NCBI RefSeq assembly: GCF_907177275.1
Contig: NZ_CAJSLV010000049.1
Location: forward strand, 31,326-95,325
Reading direction: 5' to 3'
From: Actinacidiphila cocklensis
GTDB lineage: Bacteria; Actinomycetota; Actinomycetes; Streptomycetales; Streptomycetaceae
Length of the DNA: 64,000 nt
In this document: positions 46,765 to 54,234 of the stretch, one piece after another
Numbering within the stretch: position 1 is the stretch's first letter
How the letters are laid out: every line of letters starts with the position of its first letter
Translations under genes and position numbers: made by a program
Notes under the pieces: model-generated
The model's input: only the letters and a program-made list of their open reading frames with translations
The model's database searches: none
What the model was told of the DNA's origin: nothing

Positions 46765-47082
46765 CTAGGGCTCGGGCGGGGAGAAAACCACCATGACCCT
46801 GAGATCCTCGGTGATGTGGTGGAAGCGGTGCGGTGTGCCGGCCGGCACGTAGACCACGGAGCCGCGCGCGACGGTCGTCGTCTCCTCACCCACCGTGATC
46901 GCGGCCCGGCCGCTGACCACCATGTACACCTCGTCCTGCGCGTGCGGCTGCTGCGGGTCGCTCTGGCCCGCCGAGAGCGCGTACAGCCCGGCCGACATGG
47001 TGGGCTCCTTGAGAAAGCGCAGGTAAGCGCCCTGGTTGGCGGCCCGCTCCGCGTCCAGGTCGTCCAGCCGGAACACCTTCAT
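46765..47082 (-). CDS. Cupin-domain protein
   Basis: A 105-residue single-domain cupin. Cupin motif 1 is QPHAQDEVYMVVSGRAAI (near 45-62) with a His and Glu as metal ligands, and motif 2 is VYVPAGTPHRFHHI (near 77-90). The role is unknown. ATG 47082 has GGAGGAG about seven bases upstream and is preferred to GTG 47088. Confidence 0.9.
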   Translation of the reverse strand: MKVFRLDDLDAERAANQGAYLRFLKEPTMSAGLYALSAGQSDPQQPHAQDEVYMVVSGRAAITVGEETTTVARGSVVYVPAGTPHRFHHITEDLRVMVVFSPPEP

Positions 47083-47160
47083 CGCCACTCCTCCGCTGCG
47101 GTCGGGCTACGGTTCTGTTCACTCTCTTGCCCTGCTGATCAGGTCTGCGACGATCACACC

Positions 47161-47538
47161 ATGAAGAATTTCATCGTCAAAACGCTGGCGAACGCCGGAG
47201 CCCTGGGCGTCGCCATCTGGGTGATCAAGGACATCACCCTGACCGGCGACTCCACGTCCCGCAAGGTGCTCAGCCTGATATTGGTCGCGCTGGTCTTCGG
47301 CGTCGTGAACTGGCTGGTCAAGCCGATCGTGAAGGTGCTGTCCTTCCCGCTGTTCATCCTCACCCTGGGGCTGATCACGCTGGTGGTGAACGCCCTGATG
47401 CTGCTGCTGACGTCGTGGGTGGCGGGCAAGCTGAGCCTGGACTTCCATGTGGACGGCTTCTGGACCGCGGTGGTCGGCGGTCTGATCGTCAGCATCGTGT
47501 CCTGGGCGCTGCACGTCGTCCTGCCGGACGACGAGTGA
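47161..47538 (+). CDS. Phage-holin-4 superfamily membrane protein
   Basis: A 125-residue protein with four membrane segments (residues 6-22, 34-55, 58-85 and 100-118), the pattern of the PF04020/phage_holin_4 family, which is common in chromosomes without any phage. ATG 47161 lies shortly after the stop of an unrelated frame. Its stop codon overlaps the next gene's GTG start as GTGA. Confidence 0.88.
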   Translation: MKNFIVKTLANAGALGVAIWVIKDITLTGDSTSRKVLSLILVALVFGVVNWLVKPIVKVLSFPLFILTLGLITLVVNALMLLLTSWVAGKLSLDFHVDGFWTAVVGGLIVSIVSWALHVVLPDDE

Positions 47539-48722
47539 TCGGCGGTCAGGGGGGCACGGAATTTCCCGAGGGACCGGGGGGCGGCGCCGCGAGCGAGGGT
47601 CCCGGAGACAGCACGCGCAGCGTGCACGCGGGCCGGCCGCCGGCGACGGCGTACGAACCGTCGCTGCCCGGGCCGGTCTTCGTCTCGCACTACCACCTGC
47701 CCGGTGAGGCGGCGGGTCCGTACGTCTACGGCCGGGACGACAACCCGACCTGGGAGCGCCTTGAGCAGGCGATCTCGGAGCTGGAGGCGCCGGGCGACCC
47801 CGCCGTCGGCACCGCCGTCTTCGCCTCGGGCATGGCGGCCGTCGCGGCGGTGCTGCTGTCGCAGGTGAAGGCGGGGCAGACGGTCCTGCTGCCGTCGGAC
47901 AGCTACCAGACGACCCGCGCGCTGCGGGAGCGCCTGGAGTCCTACGGCGTGACCGTGCGGCTCGCGCCGACCGCGGGGGATGCGCAACTGGCGGCGCTGG
48001 AGGGCGCGTCGCTGGTGTGGCTGGAGACGCCGTCCAACCCCGGGCTCGACGTCTGCGACATCCGGCGGCTGGCGGACGCGGCCCATGCCGCGGGCGCGCT
48101 GGTCGCCGTGGACAACACCCTCGCCACGCCGCTGGGTCAGCGACCGCTGTCGCTGGGCGCGGACTTCTCGCTGGCCAGCGGCACGAAGGCGCTCAGCGGC
48201 CACGGCGACCTGCTGCTCGGCTACGTCAGCACCAGGGACCCGGAGCTGGCGGCGGGCGTGCGGTACTGGCGCAAGACGGTCGGCGCGATCCCGGGGCCGA
48301 TGGAGGCCTGGCTCGCGCATCGGTCGATCGCGACCTTCGCGCTGCGGGTGGACCGGCAGGCGAGCAACGCCATGGCTCTCGCGACGGCGTTGCTCGAACG
48401 ACCCGAGGTGAGTGATCTGCGGCACCCGGGCCTGCCGACCGACCCCTCGCACGCGGTGGCGGTCCGGCAGATGCGCCGCTTCGGCAGCGTGGTGTCCTTC
48501 ACGCTGCCCGACCAGGCGCACGCCGAACGCTTCCTGGCCGCGCTGCGGATGACGTCGGAGGCCACCAGCTTCGGCAGCATCCAGAGCACCGCGGAGCGCC
48601 GCGCCCGCTGGGGCGGCGACGCGGTGCCGCCGGGCTTCGTCCGCTTCTCGGTGGGCATCGAGGACCCGGACGACATCGTGGTCGACGTGCTGCGCGCGCT
48701 GGACGCGGCGGCGACGGCGTGA
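47535..48722 (+). CDS. Cystathionine gamma-lyase (PLP, Cys/Met metabolism family)
   Basis: A 395-residue PLP enzyme of the Cys/Met metabolism family. Key parts are YVYGRDDNPTWERLEQAI near 58-75, FASGMAAVAAVLLSQ near 96, LVWLETPSNPGLDVCDI near 157-173 (PLP phosphate cup), VAVDNTLATP near 190 and the PLP Lys in SGTKALSGHGDLLLG near 218. Gamma-lyase is the likely activity; synthase is the alternative. GTG 47535 overlaps the holin-like gene stop as GTGA, so the two are coupled, an unusual pairing. Confidence 0.9.
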   Translation: MIGGQGGTEFPEGPGGGAASEGPGDSTRSVHAGRPPATAYEPSLPGPVFVSHYHLPGEAAGPYVYGRDDNPTWERLEQAISELEAPGDPAVGTAVFASGMAAVAAVLLSQVKAGQTVLLPSDSYQTTRALRERLESYGVTVRLAPTAGDAQLAALEGASLVWLETPSNPGLDVCDIRRLADAAHAAGALVAVDNTLATPLGQRPLSLGADFSLASGTKALSGHGDLLLGYVSTRDPELAAGVRYWRKTVGAIPGPMEAWLAHRSIATFALRVDRQASNAMALATALLERPEVSDLRHPGLPTDPSHAVAVRQMRRFGSVVSFTLPDQAHAERFLAALRMTSEATSFGSIQSTAERRARWGGDAVPPGFVRFSVGIEDPDDIVVDVLRALDAAATA

Positions 48723-48841
48723 CGGCGGCGGGTGCGTTACGCACACCGGCCGGTCGTGCGTGCTCACCGGGCGCGCACGACCCGGCCGAACGCTTCGATT
48801 GACCGCCGTGGGCACGTTTGCCCCCGGTCTGACCGCGGCAG

Positions 48842-49354
48842 ATGTCTGGCATGCCTCCGGACCCGCATTCCAGCCCCGCCACCCGCCCGGTGGTCAAGCG
48901 CACCGCCCGTGCGCTGGTCTTCGACGGTGACCAGCTCGTCCTGATCAAGCGCACCAAGCCCGGGATCGCGCCGTACTGGGTCACGCCCGGCGGCGGTGTC
49001 GAGGACGACGACGCCAGCGTCATCGCGGCCCTCCACCGCGAGATCGACGAGGAGTTGGGCGCCAAGATCACCGATGTGGTGCCGGCCTTCGTCGACACCG
49101 TCGAGCACATCGCGGACGACGGTTCGCACGGCGTGAAGGTGCAGTTCTTCTTCGCCTGCCGGCTGGAGTCCATGGACCTCGACCTGCGGCACGGCCCCGA
49201 GGTGGACGACCCCTGCGGGGAGTACGAGGTGGTGCGGGTGCCATTCAGCAGGATGGGCATCGCCTCGGTGGGCATCGTCCCGCTGACGCTGCGGCACTAC
49301 CTGGACGCGAACATCGAGGCCGTGCTCGGACTGCTCGGCCCCGAGCTGGGCTGA
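48842..49354 (+). CDS. NUDIX hydrolase with one altered box residue
   Basis: A 170-residue Nudix protein. The Nudix box GVEDDDASVIAALHREIDEELGA fits Gx5Ex7REUxEExGU except that the first conserved Glu (position 7) is Ala. The REU and EE residues that hold Mg2+ are intact, so activity is possible but with a changed substrate set. ATG 48842 has no clear Shine-Dalgarno; ATG 48851 is an alternative. Confidence 0.85.
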   Translation: MSGMPPDPHSSPATRPVVKRTARALVFDGDQLVLIKRTKPGIAPYWVTPGGGVEDDDASVIAALHREIDEELGAKITDVVPAFVDTVEHIADDGSHGVKVQFFFACRLESMDLDLRHGPEVDDPCGEYEVVRVPFSRMGIASVGIVPLTLRHYLDANIEAVLGLLGPELG

Positions 49355-49420
49355 GGGCGCGCGGCGCCGGTTCGCCGACCGGCCGTCGCGGTCGCCGGTT
49401 CGCTTCCCCTACCCCGAACA

Positions 49421-49468
49421 ATAGGTCCGCTACGGGATCGTCCCGTAGCGGACCTATCTTGTTACCCT
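49421..49468. promoter_or_regulatory. 37-base inverted repeat and leaderless promoter of the MarR gene
   Basis: ATAGGTCCGCTACGGGA (49421-49437) and TCCCGTAGCGGACCTAT (49441-49457) are perfect complements around a three-base centre. TACCCT (49463-49468) lies six bases before the marR ATG, so the palindrome overlaps the -35 region of that candidate leaderless promoter. It could be the operator of the MarR protein itself, or, as RNA, a very strong hairpin terminating the NUDIX gene. Confidence 0.8.
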
Positions 49469-49474
49469 CGACTC

Positions 49475-49999
49475 ATGACCACGGACCCCGCTCCCGCTCC
49501 CGCGCCCCACCAGAGCGTTCTCGGCGACGCACCTGACGTGTCGTTCCTGCTCCAGCACACCGCCCACGTACTGACGACGCAGATGGCGGCCGCCCTCGGC
49601 GAGATCGGCATGTCGCCGCGGGCGCACTGCGTGCTGGCGCATGCCGCACAGGCCGAGCGGACGCAGGCGCAGGTCGCGGAGCTGTCCGACCTGGACAAGA
49701 CCACGATGGTGGTGACCGTCGACCACCTGGAGCGGGCCGGTCTCGCCGAGCGGGTGCCCTCGGCGACCGACCGCAGGGCGCGGATCATCCGGGTCACGCC
49801 CGCGGGCGCCGACGTACTGGCCGCCGGGCAGCAGATCGTCGACCGGGTGCACGCACACGTGCTGGGCGCCCTGGAGGAACCCGAGCGCACGGCCTTCGTC
49901 TCGGCTCTGAACCGGCTGGTCAACGGGCATCTGGCGGAACCGGCCGACTCCCCGGAAGGCGTCCAGGGGGTACGCCGCCCGCGGCAGGCCCGCACGTGA
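49475..49999 (+). CDS. MarR-family transcriptional regulator
   Basis: A 174-residue regulator. The winged helix covers about residues 30-115, with AQVAELSDLDKTTMVVTVDH as the recognition helix region and ERVPSATDRRARIIRVTPAG as the wing, which is the standard DxRxR MarR signature. The C-terminus is Pro/Arg-rich. It is followed by an MFS efflux gene on the same strand, 100 bases away; such pairs usually have the regulator repress the pump until a toxic ligand binds. Confidence 0.93.
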   Translation: MTTDPAPAPAPHQSVLGDAPDVSFLLQHTAHVLTTQMAAALGEIGMSPRAHCVLAHAAQAERTQAQVAELSDLDKTTMVVTVDHLERAGLAERVPSATDRRARIIRVTPAGADVLAAGQQIVDRVHAHVLGALEEPERTAFVSALNRLVNGHLAEPADSPEGVQGVRRPRQART

Positions 50000-50099
50000 G
50001 CCGCGCACGAGCAGGCCACGTAAGCCCGTAATAGATAGTCTTCAACAAAACCTTCTGCTACGGTCGGTCCTGGCAATCCATCCGCCAGGAGGCGACCTC

Positions 50100-51668
50100 A
50101 TGCCACTGTCTTCCCGTTCCCGCGGCGCAGCCCTCGCCGTGCTCAGCGCGGGCACCCTGATGATCATCCTGGACGGCACGATCGTGACCGTCGCCCTGCC
50201 GTCCATCCAGCACGACCTGGGCTTCTCCCAGTCGGCGCTGGCCTGGGTGGTGAACGCCTACCTCATCGCCTTCGGCGGTCTGCTGCTGCTGTCGGGCAGG
50301 CTCGGTGACCTCATCGGCCGCCGCCGCATCCTGGTCGGCGGGCTGACCGCCTTCACCGCCGCCTCGCTCGCCTGCGGCCTCGCCGACTCCGCAGGGCTGC
50401 TGATCACCGCCCGCTTCGTCCAGGGCGCCGCGGGGGCGATGGTCTCGGCGGTCAGCCTCGGCATGGTGATCGCCCTCTACCCGGACCCCAGCGGGCGCGG
50501 CCGGGCGATGGGCGTCTACAGCTTCGTCCAGTCGGCGGGCGGTGTGCTCGGGCTGCTGGCCGGCGGCGTCCTCACGCAGGCCGTCAACTGGCACTGGATC
50601 TTCTTCGTCAACCTGCCGATCGGCGCGGCAGCCGCGGTACTGAGCCTGCGGCTGCTGCCGGACGACGGACCCGCGCGCGGGTCGGGCCACCCGGTGCGCG
50701 GCGCCGACGCACCCGGCGCGGTACTGGTCACGGCGGCCCTGATGCTGGGCGTCTACACCATCGTCGGCACCGCGGACCACGGCTGGGCGTCGGCGTCCAC
50801 CGGCACCTTCGGCGCTGTCTCGCTCGCGCTGCTGGCCGGCTTCCTGGTCCGGCAGGCCAGGGCGGCGCAGCCGTTGATGCCGCTGCGGCTCTTCCGCTCC
50901 CGGCTGGTGACCGGCGCGAACGTCGTGCAGGCGCTGATGGTGGCCGGCGGCTTCGGCTTCCAGTTCATGGTCACCCTGTACCTCCAGCGGGTGCTGGGCT
51001 ACGACCCGCTGCGGATCGGCCTGGCCATCGCGCCGACCGGACTGGTGATCGGCGTGATGTCGCTCGTGCTGTCGGCCCGGCTGGGCGCCCGCTTCGGTGA
51101 GCGCGCGGTCCTGCTGCCCAGCCTCGCGCTCTTCGCCGGCGGCTTCCTGCTGCTGGCCCGGGTACCCGCGGGACACGCCTCGTACCTCACCGACGTCCTC
51201 CCGGCGACGCTGGTCTTCGGGGTGGCCTTCGGCCTGGCGATGCCGGCCCTGATGACGCTCGGCATGTCCGATGCCACACCGGCCGACTCCGGTCTGATCT
51301 CGGGCGTCTTCAACACCGCCCAGCAGATCGGCGCCGCGCTGGGCCTGGCCGTGCTCGCCGCCCTGGCATCGGCCCGCACCGATCACCTGACCGCCGCCGG
51401 CCACTCGCAGGCCGCGGCCCTGACCGGCGGCTACCATCTGGCCTTCCTGGTCGCCGCCGGCCTGCTCGCGGTGGCGACCCTGGCGGCGTCCGTGCTGCTC
51501 AGGGCGCCGGGAGGCAGCGCGGGCTCCGGCTCGGGCACCCCGTCACCGGCCTCCGCGGCCGCCGACCGGCTCGATGCCGACCCGAAGGCCGGCGCCGCCC
51601 CGCAGGTCAGTGCCAGCCGGGGAAGCCGCCCGGCACCGGTGCCGACGGATCGTACGGCTCGCGTGTGA
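50100..51668 (+). CDS. MFS drug efflux transporter (DHA2, 14-segment type)
   Basis: A 522-residue proton-driven efflux pump of the EmrB/QacA type with 14 membrane segments. The N-terminal motif LDGTIVTVALPSIQHDLGFS (motif D1) and the loop GRLGDLIGRRRILVGG (motif A) are both present. An extended Pro/Ser/Ala-rich tail follows the last segment. Its 3' end overlaps the convergent serine hydrolase gene by 62 bases. The MarR gene upstream probably controls it. Confidence 0.94.
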   Translation: MPLSSRSRGAALAVLSAGTLMIILDGTIVTVALPSIQHDLGFSQSALAWVVNAYLIAFGGLLLLSGRLGDLIGRRRILVGGLTAFTAASLACGLADSAGLLITARFVQGAAGAMVSAVSLGMVIALYPDPSGRGRAMGVYSFVQSAGGVLGLLAGGVLTQAVNWHWIFFVNLPIGAAAAVLSLRLLPDDGPARGSGHPVRGADAPGAVLVTAALMLGVYTIVGTADHGWASASTGTFGAVSLALLAGFLVRQARAAQPLMPLRLFRSRLVTGANVVQALMVAGGFGFQFMVTLYLQRVLGYDPLRIGLAIAPTGLVIGVMSLVLSARLGARFGERAVLLPSLALFAGGFLLLARVPAGHASYLTDVLPATLVFGVAFGLAMPALMTLGMSDATPADSGLISGVFNTAQQIGAALGLAVLAALASARTDHLTAAGHSQAAALTGGYHLAFLVAAGLLAVATLAASVLLRAPGGSAGSGSGTPSPASAAADRLDADPKAGAAPQVSASRGSRPAPVPTDRTARV

Positions 51669-53100
51669 AGACGAAGGACCCGAGGTCGAGATGGCTGATC
51701 CGGCCGTCCGCCCCGCGGACCACCCGCAGCGTCTCGCCCGCGTAGTAACCCTCGCGACCGGTCCAGGTGCCGTCGTGTTCCACGTGAAACCGCGTGGCGC
51801 GGCCCTGGCCGGTCAGCGGCGCGAGCCTCGGCAGGCCCTCGGCGTCGACCCGCAGCAGGTAGCTGCTGGTGCCCCAGAACCACGGCCCCGTCAGCTCCAG
51901 CAGCTCCGCGCCGAGCGTGTCGGCGGGGCGCCAGGCAACAGGCAGCCCCGGCTCGGCGTCGGCGGTGATCGCCAGCAGGTCGGCGGCGACGGCACCGACC
52001 TGCGGCCCCGAGGTCGCGTTCGCCAGCACGACCGCCCCGACACCGTCCTCGACGCTCACCCAGACCGTCGCCAGGAATCCGGGCATGGAACCGCCGTGGC
52101 CGACCAGCAGGCGCCCGCCACGCCGGCTGAGCTGCAGCCCGAGCCCGTAGCCGCTGTCCATGTCCGCGGCCTCCGGCGGCGACGCGGGCTGCCGCATCTC
52201 CTCCAGCGTCGCCGCGCTCAGCACTCCCTCCCGACCCGTCATCAGGAACGCGGCCCAGCACGCCAGATCGCCGGCCGTCGACCACAACTGCCCGGCCGGC
52301 GCCATCCGCCCGGTGTCCTGTACGGCCTCGGGCCGCATCACGTCCGCCCACGGGTGGACGGCGAAGCCGCCGGCGGCGGGGGCCTGCGGCAGCAGCGTCG
52401 TCCGCGTCATGCCCAGCGGTTCGAGGATCTCGGTCCGCAGCGCCTCGCCCCACGGCACTCCGCGCACCTGCTCCACCAGGGCGCCGAGCAGCGCGAAGCC
52501 GGGGTTGGAGTAGTGGTACCGGCGGCCCGCAGGGTGCTTGACCGGGTCGGCGCCCAGCACATCGGCCAGCTCGGGGCGCAGGGAGCCCGGAGTGCGCTCC
52601 CACCAGGGAGCAGGGGTCTCCGAGGCGAGACCCGAGGTGTGGCTGAGCAGCTGGCCCACCGTCAGCCGCCCGGCGGCCCGCAGCCCCGCCGCGTCGAGCC
52701 CGGACCCACCCGGGTCCGCTCCGGCCGCCGCGCCCCCCGCCGCCGTCTCGGCCGTGGCCTCCGCCGTCTCCGGCAGATGGCGGCTCAGCGGGTCGGTCAG
52801 GTCCAGCAGCCCCTCGTCCCGCAGCCGCATCACCAGCACCGCGACGAAGGACTTGGTGATCGAGCCGATGCGGTACTGCGTGTCAGCGTCGGGCGCGTGG
52901 CCCTCGATCATGCTGCGCGAACCGCACCACACCATCGCCCCGTCCCGCACCACCGCTCCGACCAGCGAGGGGGTGCGCCCGTCACGCTGACCCACCGCCA
53001 CCCGGTGCAGCAGCGACCGCCGGGTGGCGGGCAGCAGTTCGTCACCGCCCGATCCGACTGCCGGTCCGGCTCCCGATCCGGTCTTCACGGTCACCCGCAC
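51607..53100 (-). CDS. Serine hydrolase of the beta-lactamase/class C family
   Basis: A 497-residue penicillin-binding-protein-like hydrolase. The catalytic SxxK is SITK (80-83), the YxN motif is YSN (196-198), and HGG near 335 takes the place of the KTG triad. The C-terminal part holds a small extra beta domain. No signal peptide is evident, so it may act in the cytosol as an esterase. GTG 53100 has GGAAGGG close upstream. A parS-like site lies inside the gene. Confidence 0.9.
   Translation of the reverse strand: MRVTVKTGSGAGPAVGSGGDELLPATRRSLLHRVAVGQRDGRTPSLVGAVVRDGAMVWCGSRSMIEGHAPDADTQYRIGSITKSFVAVLVMRLRDEGLLDLTDPLSRHLPETAEATAETAAGGAAAGADPGGSGLDAAGLRAAGRLTVGQLLSHTSGLASETPAPWWERTPGSLRPELADVLGADPVKHPAGRRYHYSNPGFALLGALVEQVRGVPWGEALRTEILEPLGMTRTTLLPQAPAAGGFAVHPWADVMRPEAVQDTGRMAPAGQLWSTAGDLACWAAFLMTGREGVLSAATLEEMRQPASPPEAADMDSGYGLGLQLSRRGGRLLVGHGGSMPGFLATVWVSVEDGVGAVVLANATSGPQVGAVAADLLAITADAEPGLPVAWRPADTLGAELLELTGPWFWGTSSYLLRVDAEGLPRLAPLTGQGRATRFHVEHDGTWTGREGYYAGETLRVVRGADGRISHLDLGSFVFTREPYDPSAPVPGGFPGWH
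51776..51791. promoter_or_regulatory. parS-like site inside the serine hydrolase gene
   Basis: tgttccacgtgaaacc matches the parS consensus at 14 of 16 positions. It lies in coding sequence (it encodes RFHVEH on the minus strand). Confidence 0.5.
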
Positions 53101-53134
53101 TCACGCCCTTCCACCGTCGCTTGCAGCGCGGGCG

Positions 53135-54007
53135 TCAGGCCCGCGCGTCGTTACGGTAGTCGGCCGGACCGAAGCGCACCGCCACGATCGACATCCGCAT
53201 CGAGCGCACCCCGGGCAGCAGATGCGAGATCGGGGCGATCGCGTAGAGGCCGCGGCCGCGCGGCAGCGGCAGGCTGCGGACCTCGGCGATCCGACGCGAG
53301 GCGGTCGCCACCTTCGGGTACTCCCTGGTGTCCATGCCCCACTGCCAGCGCGGGGCGCGGTAGCCGCCCGAGGTGTCCATGGCACCGGCCTGGTTGCGGG
53401 CCACCATCCCCCGCGGCAGCGCGTCGAAGAGGAACGACCCGCCGGGGAAGCGCTCCGCGCAGGCGGCGATCAGCCGCCTGACCTCGCGCGGCGGCAGGTA
53501 CATCAGCAGGCCCTGGGCGGTCACCAGCACGTCCTGCGGGGGCGTGCCGCCGTCGAGTTCGTCCATCCACCGCAGGTCGAGCGCCGAGCAGGCGACCGTA
53601 CGGCGACGCGGCGGGTCCTGCGGCAGCAGCTGCTCGCGTACCGCGACCGTCTCGGGCAGGTCCACCGTCAGCCAGTGCACCAGGCCGTCGTCCACCCGCC
53701 AGAACTGCGTCTCCAGGCCCTCACCGAGTGCCACCACCGTCCCTCCGGGGTGCGCGGCGAGGAAGCGCCGCACCTCGCCGTCGAGGCAGGCGACCCGCAG
53801 CGCGTGCCACTGGGACATGCCGTCGCCGCCGAAGCGCTCGAAGGGGTAGTCGATCCGCTCGACCAGTTCCACCGCCCGCGGGTCGTCCAGCACCCGGCGG
53901 CCGGGGCGCCCGGCCTCCACGGACCGCTGGTAGAGATTCCACAGCAGCGTCTCGGGGACGCCCTCCAACTCGACGGCGACCTTGTCCCGTTCCCTGTCCT
54001 CGTCCAT
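53135..54007 (-). CDS. Class I SAM-dependent methyltransferase, LCMT/PPM family
   Basis: A 290-residue methyltransferase of the leucine carboxyl methyltransferase-like family used in actinobacterial small-molecule metabolism. VVALGEGLETQFWRVDD near residue 91 is the SAM-binding loop, with the conserved acidic residue in TVDLPETVAVRE, and then VLVTAQGLLMYLPP near 160. ATG 54007 is the only good start. The substrate is unknown. Confidence 0.88.
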   Translation of the reverse strand: MDEDRERDKVAVELEGVPETLLWNLYQRSVEAGRPGRRVLDDPRAVELVERIDYPFERFGGDGMSQWHALRVACLDGEVRRFLAAHPGGTVVALGEGLETQFWRVDDGLVHWLTVDLPETVAVREQLLPQDPPRRRTVACSALDLRWMDELDGGTPPQDVLVTAQGLLMYLPPREVRRLIAACAERFPGGSFLFDALPRGMVARNQAGAMDTSGGYRAPRWQWGMDTREYPKVATASRRIAEVRSLPLPRGRGLYAIAPISHLLPGVRSMRMSIVAVRFGPADYRNDARA

Positions 54008-54113
54008 CCCCTCAGGCTGCCACTCGGGCGGCCCGATGTGCGGGACGGGAGCGCTCCCAGGTCAACTGCCCGTCAAGGCAAGCGGTTTCACCGGACGCTA
54101 CGTGTCAGAAAGG

Positions 54114-54166
54114 TTGACACCCCTCAGGGCCGGGCGTAGATATCACGTCTGCCAGAGAGCGCTCTC
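54114..54166 (+). promoter_or_regulatory. GH3 gene promoter with CebR-like operator
   Basis: TTGACA (54114-54119) and TAGATA (54137-54142), 17 bases apart, form a textbook vegetative promoter. Directly downstream, near the expected start of transcription, GAGAGCGCTCTC (54155-54166) is a perfect 12-base palindrome close to the CebR box TGGGAGCGCTCCCA, which LacI-family sugar repressors bind in Streptomyces. This arrangement predicts repression until an oligosaccharide is present. Confidence 0.85.
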
Positions 54167-54234
54167 AGCCCGCTGGCGGTTCCTCCTACCACCCCCCACA
54201 CCATCGAGTTGCATCGACACGTAGGAGCAGACAC

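Noticed and set aside
47161-47538. Prophage holin
   Set aside because: No other phage gene nearby; this four-segment family is common in bacterial core genomes.
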